Assembly: GCA_017960005.1 (NCBI GenBank)
Contig: JAGCZM010000121.1
Location: 1 to 17,993 of the forward strand
Length of the DNA stretch: 17,993 bases
Source: Eggerthellaceae bacterium
GTDB lineage: Bacteria > Actinomycetota > Coriobacteriia > Coriobacteriales > Eggerthellaceae
Direction of reading: 5' to 3'
Shown: positions 13,367 through 17,993 of the stretch, in pieces
How positions within the stretch are numbered: position 1 is the first letter of the stretch
How the letters are laid out: each line of letters opens with the position of its first letter
Notes under the pieces: generated by a model
What the model was told of the DNA's origin: nothing
Database searches by the model: none
What the model saw: only the letters and a program-made list of their open reading frames with translations
Program-made: the position numbers and the translations under genes

Positions 13367-14839
13367 ATGGGTAAATATTTCGGCACCGACGGGTTTCGCG
13401 GAGAAGCAAACAAGGATTTGACCGCCGACCACGCCTACGTCATCGGTCAATACCTCGGCTTCATTGCCGGCAACAACGGCGGTCTTAAGGCAGCCGCTTC
13501 CAAAGAGCACAACTGCTCTGCCTGCAACAAACTGCAAACCTGCCCCAAGGCCATCGATAAGTTTGCCGATGCTCATCCCGGCGTCGACATCACCCGTCCC
13601 CGGATTCTCATCGGCAAGGACACCCGCCAATCCGGCGACATGTACGAGCATGCCCTGGCCGCAGGTATCACCGCTCATGGCTGCGATGCCTACCTCGTCG
13701 GCGTGATGACCACCCCCGGCGTTGCCTATCTCACGAGAAACGGCAAGTTCAACTACGGCATCATGATTTCCGCAAGCCACAATCCCTACAAAGACAACGG
13801 CATCAAGGTTTTAAACGCCGAAGGAGAAAAAGCGGAAGACGATCTGATCGAAGCCATCGAGGCATTCATCGACTCTCCCACCAAAGAGCTTCCCTTCTCC
13901 CACAACTCCCATATCGGCCGTGTTTACGACTACTCGTCGGCCTGCAGAGAATACGCATGCTTTTTGACGGATGCTTTGAGCCTCGACAAGAACAAACCCT
14001 TTGCGGGTTGCAAAGTCGGCCTCGATTGCGCAAACGGCAGTGCCTCGTCGATAGCGCCCGGCGTGTTCGAATCCCTGGGAGCAAAGGTATTTGTCCGCGC
14101 TCATGAACCCGACGGGCAAAACATCAATCTGAATTGCGGCAGCACCCATATCGAAGGACTGCAAAGCTTCGTCAAAGAAAACAAGCTCGATGTGGGATTC
14201 GCATTCGACGGAGACGCCGACAGATGTCTTGCCGTCGATGAAGCGGGCAATTTGGTAGACGGGGACCAAATCATGTATGCGGCCGCCGTCTATCTCAAAG
14301 AAAACGACCGCCTTGCCTCCAACACGGTCGTCACCACCATCATGAGCAACCTGGGTCTCTACAAGGCGCTTGACAAACAAAACATCGCTTACGAAAAAAC
14401 CGCCGTGGGCGACAAATACGTTTACGAAAACATGGCCGCAAACGACCATATGATCGGCGGCGAACAGAGCGGTCATATCATATTCAGGCAGTTTGCGACC
14501 ACCGGAGACGGTCTGCTCACCTCCCTGATGATCATGGAAATGATGCTCTCGAAGAAAAAGACCTTATCCGAGCTGGTATCTCCCGTCACGATATTCCCGC
14601 AGGTCCTCAAAAACGTTCGGGTCATCGACAAAACGAAGGCCATGGAAGACGAATGTGTCAAAGACAGCGTACAAAGCGCCCAAGACGCGCTCGGGTCAAA
14701 CGGCCGTATCCTCGTCAGAAAAAGCGGAACGGAGCCGGTGATTCGCGTGATGGCCGAAGCCGCCGATGTACAGACCTGCGAACAGTTCGTCGATTCGATC
14801 ATCGACGTGATGCGCTCGCGCAATCTCGTCGTCGAATGA
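13367..14839 (+). CDS. glmM: Phosphoglucosamine mutase (GlmM-like) with Cys/His insertion
   Basis: This phosphohexosemutase should convert glucosamine-6-P to glucosamine-1-P for UDP-GlcNAc synthesis. The 490-residue product has YFGTDGFRG (4-12), the phosphoserine loop ISASHNP with S137, the metal loop DGDADR (281-286), the sugar-binding GEQSGH (365-370) and the phosphate-binding RKSGTEPVIR (451-460). It exceeds the usual 445-450 residues because of an insertion at about 38-74 carrying H48, C50, C53 and C59, a possible metal site. A phosphomannomutase specificity cannot be excluded from motifs alone, but GEQSGH and the nagB neighbour favour GlmM. ATG 13367 follows AAAGG at a normal distance. 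The stop overlaps a possible ATG of the next gene. Confidence 0.92.
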   Translation: MGKYFGTDGFRGEANKDLTADHAYVIGQYLGFIAGNNGGLKAAASKEHNCSACNKLQTCPKAIDKFADAHPGVDITRPRILIGKDTRQSGDMYEHALAAGITAHGCDAYLVGVMTTPGVAYLTRNGKFNYGIMISASHNPYKDNGIKVLNAEGEKAEDDLIEAIEAFIDSPTKELPFSHNSHIGRVYDYSSACREYACFLTDALSLDKNKPFAGCKVGLDCANGSASSIAPGVFESLGAKVFVRAHEPDGQNINLNCGSTHIEGLQSFVKENKLDVGFAFDGDADRCLAVDEAGNLVDGDQIMYAAAVYLKENDRLASNTVVTTIMSNLGLYKALDKQNIAYEKTAVGDKYVYENMAANDHMIGGEQSGHIIFRQFATTGDGLLTSLMIMEMMLSKKKTLSELVSPVTIFPQVLKNVRVIDKTKAMEDECVKDSVQSAQDALGSNGRILVRKSGTEPVIRVMAEAADVQTCEQFVDSIIDVMRSRNLVVE

Positions 14840-14862
14840 AGATTTCAAAAAAGGGGCAAAAG

Positions 14863-15528
14863 ATGGATGCAAAAACAACCGATCTTTTTGACTTGGAACA
14901 CTCCGTTGCCGGATCGTATCTGAAGGCCTACACCTATCCTTGGGAGGCACTTGATGCCATCGAATCCATCATCCTCGAGATCGGCAAAACCCTAAGCGAA
15001 GAGGAGTTCGATCATCCCCGGGAAGACATCTGGATCGCAAAAGACGCCGTCGTGTTCGAATCGGCCTATCTGCACGGTCCGCTCATCATCGATTGCGGTG
15101 CCGAAGTTCGCCATTGCGCGTTTATCCGCGGCAAAGCAATCGTCGGCAAAGGCGCGGTTGTGGGCAACTCCACCGAACTCAAAAATGTTATCCTGTTCGA
15201 CAAAGCGCAGGTGCCCCACTACAACTACGTCGGTGACAGCATCTTGGGCTATTGCGCCCATACCGGTGCCGGCGCCATCACCTCCAACCTCAAAAGCGAC
15301 AAAAGCCTTGTCTGCGTCAAATACCAAAACGAGGTTATCGAAACCGGCTTAAAGAAGTTCGGTGCCATGCTCGGCGATCATGTCGAGGTGGGCTGCAACA
15401 GCGTGCTTTGCCCCGGGTCGGTCATCGGCAAAGGAACGCATGTCTATCCTTTGAGTTTGGTCAGAGGCTTTGTCCCCGCCGGGAAAATCTACAAAAACAA
15501 AAACGAAATAGTCGAGCTGCAAGCTTAA
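14863..15528 (+). CDS. Stand-alone left-handed beta-helix acetyltransferase, like the GlmU C-terminal domain
   Basis: The 221-residue product has a helical N-terminus (about 1-55) and then hexapeptide repeats of a left-handed beta-helix (about 55-205). The stretch GNSTELKNVILFD (101-113), P118-H119-YNYVGDS and GAGAITSN lines up with the GlmU acetyltransferase domain, in which the equivalent His is the catalytic base for acetylating glucosamine-1-P with acetyl-CoA. There is no uridylyltransferase domain. With nagB and glmM it would make GlcNAc-1-P. ATG 14863 is chosen for the AAAAGGGG six nt upstream; ATG 14836, overlapping the glmM stop as ATGA, would add nine residues. Databases may label such proteins UDP-GlcNAc pyrophosphorylase, which the visible domain does not support. 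Confidence 0.82.
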   Translation: MDAKTTDLFDLEHSVAGSYLKAYTYPWEALDAIESIILEIGKTLSEEEFDHPREDIWIAKDAVVFESAYLHGPLIIDCGAEVRHCAFIRGKAIVGKGAVVGNSTELKNVILFDKAQVPHYNYVGDSILGYCAHTGAGAITSNLKSDKSLVCVKYQNEVIETGLKKFGAMLGDHVEVGCNSVLCPGSVIGKGTHVYPLSLVRGFVPAGKIYKNKNEIVELQA

Positions 15529-15547
15529 AAAGAACTTCGATAAAAAC

Positions 15548-15578
15548 AAAAAGACCTGCCTTTTGGGCAGGTCTTTTT
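15548..15578. terminator. Bidirectional terminator between the acetyltransferase and EF-G-like genes
   Basis: A perfect 13-bp stem AAAAAGACCTGCC / GGCAGGTCTTTTT with a 5-nt loop provides a T-run on both strands. It lies between two convergent genes, 19 nt after the acetyltransferase stop and 18 nt after the EF-G-like stop, and should end both transcripts. Confidence 0.9.
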
Positions 15579-15596
15579 CTTGCTTGTCGCAAAACC

Positions 15597-16844
15597 TTAT
15601 TCCTTGGCCTTGGATGCCTCGTATACGGCGGCAAGTTTCTTTGCGACATCCATCGGAGCCTCTTCGTATCCGTCGATCTCGATGGTGTAATCGCCGCTGC
15701 CGCGGGAGATGGAACGCAGATCCTTGGTGTAGGAGAGAACTTCGGCATAGGGTACGCGTACCTTGATGACGGTCTCGCCGGCATTGTTGGAGTCGGTGCC
15801 GATGATACGGCCGCGACGGGTGGACATGTCGCTCATGACCGCGCCCGCGAAATCCTCGCCGACGGTGATGGCCATGTTGGCCATGGGCTCCATCAATACG
15901 ACATTGGCTTTTTCGCATGCGGCCCTGAACCCGATACGCGCGGCGGTCTTGAACGCCATCTCGTTGGAATCGACGGGATGGTAAGAACCGTCGTATACGG
16001 CGCACTTGATGTCTTCCATGGGATAACCGGCCAAAAAGCCTTCCTGCATGGCATCCTGAACGCCCTTGTCGATGGCGGGCAAAAATCCTCCGGGGATGGC
16101 ACCGCCCTTGATCTCGTCGATAAACTCATAACCCTTGCCGGGGTTGGGCTCCAAGCGCAGCCAGCAATCGCCGAACTGACCGGCACCGCCGGTTTGCTTC
16201 TTGTGACGACCCTGAGCCTCGGCAACCTTGCGGATGGTCTCGCGATAAGGAACGCGTACGGGAACGAGTTTGGCAACGACGCCGGTTTGTTCCTTGCAGC
16301 GGTTGAGCAACATCTCGACCTGGGTATCGCCCATGGCGGTCAACACCATCTGGTGAGTCTCTTCGTTGCGCTCGAGTCTGAGGCTGGCATCGTTTTCTAT
16401 GGCGCGGGCCAAGAAGGTGGACAATTTGTCCTCGTCCTTCTTCTCTCCCGCCTCGATGGCAACCGGATAAAGCGGTTTGGGCAGCTCGATGGGTTCGACG
16501 GCAATCTCGCCGGTCAAGCTCAAAGTGTCGCCGGATTTGGTTTCGGCAAGTTTGGGAACGATGATGATGTCGCCTGCTTTGGCGCTGTTCACATCGGTGG
16601 TTTCCTTGCCCATCATCACATAGATGTGGCCGAGGCGCTCCTTCTTGCCGTTTCTGGCATTGACAAGCTCCATACCCGGCTCAAGCACACCGCCCAAGAC
16701 CTTGAGGAAGCTCAAACGGCCGACAAAGGGGTCGGAGATGGTCTTGAACACGAACGCGGCGGGACGCTTGGATTCGTCCACGCGGATGCTGTCGCCGCCG
16801 GCCAACTGGAAGCGGCCGTGGCTGGAGGGGTTCGGGAAGTACAT
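15597..16844 (-). CDS. EF-G-like GTPase, C-terminal part (domains II-V), separated by an in-frame stop
   Basis: The 415 residues cover EF-G domains II to V: FKTISDPFVGRLSFLKVLGG (domain II, from about 33), HKKQTGGAGQFG (domain IV start), GGAIPGGFLPAIDKG, GYPMEDIKCAVYDGSYHPVDS and the terminal RSISRGSGDYTIEIDGYEEAP (domain V), all typical of the EF-G2/FusA2 paralogue of actinobacteria. It is in the same frame as the upstream G-domain piece and continues directly after a TAA (16854-16856). The ATG at 16844 has no ribosome site in front, so separate translation is doubtful. Without the stop the gene would encode about 687 residues, a full-length EF-G. The paralogue role is uncertain; canonical EF-G is presumably elsewhere. 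It ends at the bidirectional terminator. Confidence 0.85.
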   Translation of the reverse strand: MYFPNPSSHGRFQLAGGDSIRVDESKRPAAFVFKTISDPFVGRLSFLKVLGGVLEPGMELVNARNGKKERLGHIYVMMGKETTDVNSAKAGDIIIVPKLAETKSGDTLSLTGEIAVEPIELPKPLYPVAIEAGEKKDEDKLSTFLARAIENDASLRLERNEETHQMVLTAMGDTQVEMLLNRCKEQTGVVAKLVPVRVPYRETIRKVAEAQGRHKKQTGGAGQFGDCWLRLEPNPGKGYEFIDEIKGGAIPGGFLPAIDKGVQDAMQEGFLAGYPMEDIKCAVYDGSYHPVDSNEMAFKTAARIGFRAACEKANVVLMEPMANMAITVGEDFAGAVMSDMSTRRGRIIGTDSNNAGETVIKVRVPYAEVLSYTKDLRSISRGSGDYTIEIDGYEEAPMDVAKKLAAVYEASKAKE

Positions 16845-16853
16845 GGCGATGTC

Positions 16854-16856
16854 TTA
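16854..16856 (-). other. In-frame ochre stop splitting the EF-G-like gene
   Basis: On the minus strand the codons read GTC ATG TAA GAC ATC. Both flanking pieces are in one frame (both ORF ends agree modulo 3), so there is no frameshift. TAA is neither the selenocysteine nor the pyrrolysine codon. One substitution, such as GAA to TAA, explains it. Confidence 0.8.
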
Positions 16857-17663
16857 CATGACGTTTTTGATGCCCTGCTTGATGATGGTGGAACCCACGA
16901 ATACCGGGATGAAAAGCTCTTTGGTGATGGCAGCTCCGAGCAAACCTTCCAACTCTTCTTGGGTGATGGCTTCACCTTCGAGGTATTTCTCCATCAAATC
17001 GTCGTCGGCCTCGACCACCAGCTCGCAAAGCTTCTCGCGGGCATTTTGGGCAACGGCCATATACTCGGCAGGAATATCCTCGACGACTTCGCCTTCGGAA
17101 TCCCCTTTGAAATATCTTGCCTTCATGCGGATGATGTCGATAACGCCTTTGAAGTCCTTATCGACGCCCATGGGAACGGTGACCGCGCCCAGTCTCGATC
17201 CGAAGCGCGCATACAGCGTCGCCATGGCGGTATCGAAGTTGGCATGCTCGCGATCGATGTGGTTGATGTACACCGAACGGGAAAGACGCATGTCTTCTGC
17301 CATGCGCCACAGTTTGTTGGTCATGACCTGGGGACCGGAGACGGCGTCGATGACAAACATCGCCATCTCGGCTGCCTGCATCGTCGAAAGCGTATCCGCA
17401 ATGAAATCCGGATGACCGGAGGTATCCAAAACGTTTATCTTGAAATCCTTGTAAGGGATGGGTGCGATGGATGTGTTGATGGTGAACTTGCGCTTGATCT
17501 CTTCGGGGTCGTAATCCAAATAGGATTTGCCGTCATGCGTTGTACCCATTCTTTGGGTTTTGCCCGACACGAACAACATAGCCTCGGCCAAAGAGGTTTT
17601 GCCCGCGCCGTCTTGACCGACCAGTACGATATTGCGTACATGCTCGGTAGTGGGAGCTGCCAT
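16854..17663 (-). CDS. EF-G-like GTPase, N-terminal part (G domain), ends at an in-frame TAA
   Basis: The 269 residues form a translational GTPase G domain: P-loop GQDGAGKT (16-23), RKFTINTS around the switch I threonines (59-65), DTSGH (80-84, usually DTPGH) and NHID (134-137, usually NKxD). It resembles the actinobacterial EF-G2/FusA2 group rather than canonical EF-G. ATG 17663 has GGTGG 5 nt upstream; TTG/GTG codons a few codons earlier are less likely. The frame stops at TAA 16854-16856 after KNVM and continues in frame with DIAMYFPNP. A G domain alone would not be a working translocase, so the gene is a pseudogene, carries a sequencing error, or is read through. Confidence 0.85.
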   Translation of the reverse strand: MAAPTTEHVRNIVLVGQDGAGKTSLAEAMLFVSGKTQRMGTTHDGKSYLDYDPEEIKRKFTINTSIAPIPYKDFKINVLDTSGHPDFIADTLSTMQAAEMAMFVIDAVSGPQVMTNKLWRMAEDMRLSRSVYINHIDREHANFDTAMATLYARFGSRLGAVTVPMGVDKDFKGVIDIIRMKARYFKGDSEGEVVEDIPAEYMAVAQNAREKLCELVVEADDDLMEKYLEGEAITQEELEGLLGAAITKELFIPVFVGSTIIKQGIKNVM

Positions 17664-17765
17664 ATAAACCACCAACTTTCTGTCGTGTGCACCTTATGGT
17701 TTCTGCCACGAACCCCAAGGCGCGCAAAAACTTAAAAAGACTTGAATAGTTTAACGTATAAACAA

Positions 17766-17793
17766 AAACCGCCCGACAAAAGTCGGGAGGTTT
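17766..17793 (-). terminator. Terminator after ychF
   Basis: On the minus strand AAACCtCCCGAC-TTTT-GTCGGGcGGTTT forms a stem of 11 pairs with one mismatch and continues into TTTTTGTTT. It begins 28 nt beyond the ychF stop and separates ychF from the EF-G-like gene. I could not identify a convincing promoter for the EF-G-like gene in 17664-17765. Confidence 0.8.
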
Positions 17794-17821
17794 CCAAAAA
17801 AAGCAAGAGTGATTCAAGCAC

Positions 17822-17993
17822 TTACACGTTGAACTTGAAATGCATGATGTCGCCGTCGCATACGACGTAATCCTTGCCTTCCTGACGAAGCTTTCCGGCG
17901 CTTCTGCAGCCGCTTTCCCCTCCCAAGGACACATAGTCTTCAAACGATGCGGTTTCCGCCTTGATAAACCCTCTCTCAAAATCCGTATGGATA
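17822..17993 (-). CDS. ychF: Redox-regulated ATPase YchF, C-terminal end only
   Basis: The last 56 codons before TAA at 17822 are visible; the rest lies beyond the right edge. The piece [14 protein letters not shown]...FEDYV and the ending [18 protein letters not shown] match the C-terminal TGS domain of YchF (close to the usual DYVVQDGDVMHFRFNV). YchF is an Obg-family P-loop protein that prefers ATP and associates with ribosomes. Nothing can be said of its nucleotide-binding domain. A terminator follows. Confidence 0.93.
   Translation of the reverse strand, partial: IHTDFERGFIKAETASFEDYVSLGGESGCRSAGKLRQEGKDYVVCDGDIMHFKFNV

Noticed and set aside
13811..14476. A 221-codon minus-strand frame inside glmM, and similar frames inside nagB (12712-13239) and the lipoprotein gene (5741-6469)
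   Set aside because: They are complements of genes with conserved catalytic motifs or a clear lipoprotein architecture, and have no ribosome sites.
16854..16856. Selenocysteine, pyrrolysine or programmed frameshift at the EF-G break
   Set aside because: The codon is TAA, not TGA or TAG, and both halves are in the same frame, so neither recoding nor frameshifting of the known kinds applies.
15252..17735. An 827-codon open frame on the plus strand opposite the EF-G-like gene
   Set aside because: It is antisense to well-recognised GTPase and acetyltransferase reading frames, crosses a bidirectional terminator, has no plausible start or domain, and its Gly/Asp/His-rich composition is what the complement of the EF-G codons gives.

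Overview
The window looks like a chromosomal piece of an anaerobic or anaerobically respiring actinobacterium of the Coriobacteriia type. This is inference from gene content, not a database match. The pointers are a Firmicutes-like rsmI-metG-tatD-ksgA-veg order, a c-type cytochrome maturation locus whose CcmE has the Cys-type haem motif, a multihaem cytochrome with odd haem motifs, an EF-G-like paralogue and mid-range base composition. I see no phage, transposase, CRISPR or rRNA genes.

Layout. (1) Positions 1-3418, minus strand: a multihaem cytochrome c gene, a strong terminator, then ccmE and ccmF (ccmF runs off the left edge). The pair serves covalent haem attachment outside the membrane, and the cytochrome is a plausible client. 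(2) 3500-6760, an accessory-looking interval: an orphan MazE/AbrB-type gene on the plus strand and, convergent to it, an 817-residue surface lipoprotein with an InlB-type repeat and a long beta-helix-like region, separated by a perfect 13-bp stem-loop. (3) 6763-12385, minus strand: a housekeeping cluster rsmI, metG, tatD, an iron-sulfur-flavoprotein-like oxidoreductase, ksgA, veg and tRNA-Ala(CGC). The genes are tightly packed, with two TGATG stop/start overlaps. There is a good promoter before rsmI and another before veg. The order resembles the Bacillus metS-yabD-rnmV-ksgA-veg region, with the flavoprotein where rnmV would sit. (4) 12568-15525, plus strand: nagB, a glmM-type phosphohexosamine mutase and a stand-alone left-handed beta-helix acetyltransferase like the C-terminal half of GlmU. 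Together they link fructose-6-P, GlcN-6-P, GlcN-1-P and probably GlcNAc-1-P, the route to cell-wall UDP-GlcNAc. A hairpin lies between nagB and glmM. (5) 15548-17993, minus strand: an EF-G-like GTPase interrupted by an in-frame TAA exactly at the G-domain/domain II junction, and the 3' end of ychF with its terminator.

Most notable: the CcmE variant with an apparent tandem duplication of its OB-fold domain beside a cytochrome with CX3CH and CX4CH motifs; the split EF-G-like gene; the Cys/His insertion in the GlmM-like enzyme; the separate GlmU-type acetyltransferase; and the possible attenuator between nagB and glmM. No clearly new multi-gene system is evident; most of the window is core metabolism and translation with unusual details.
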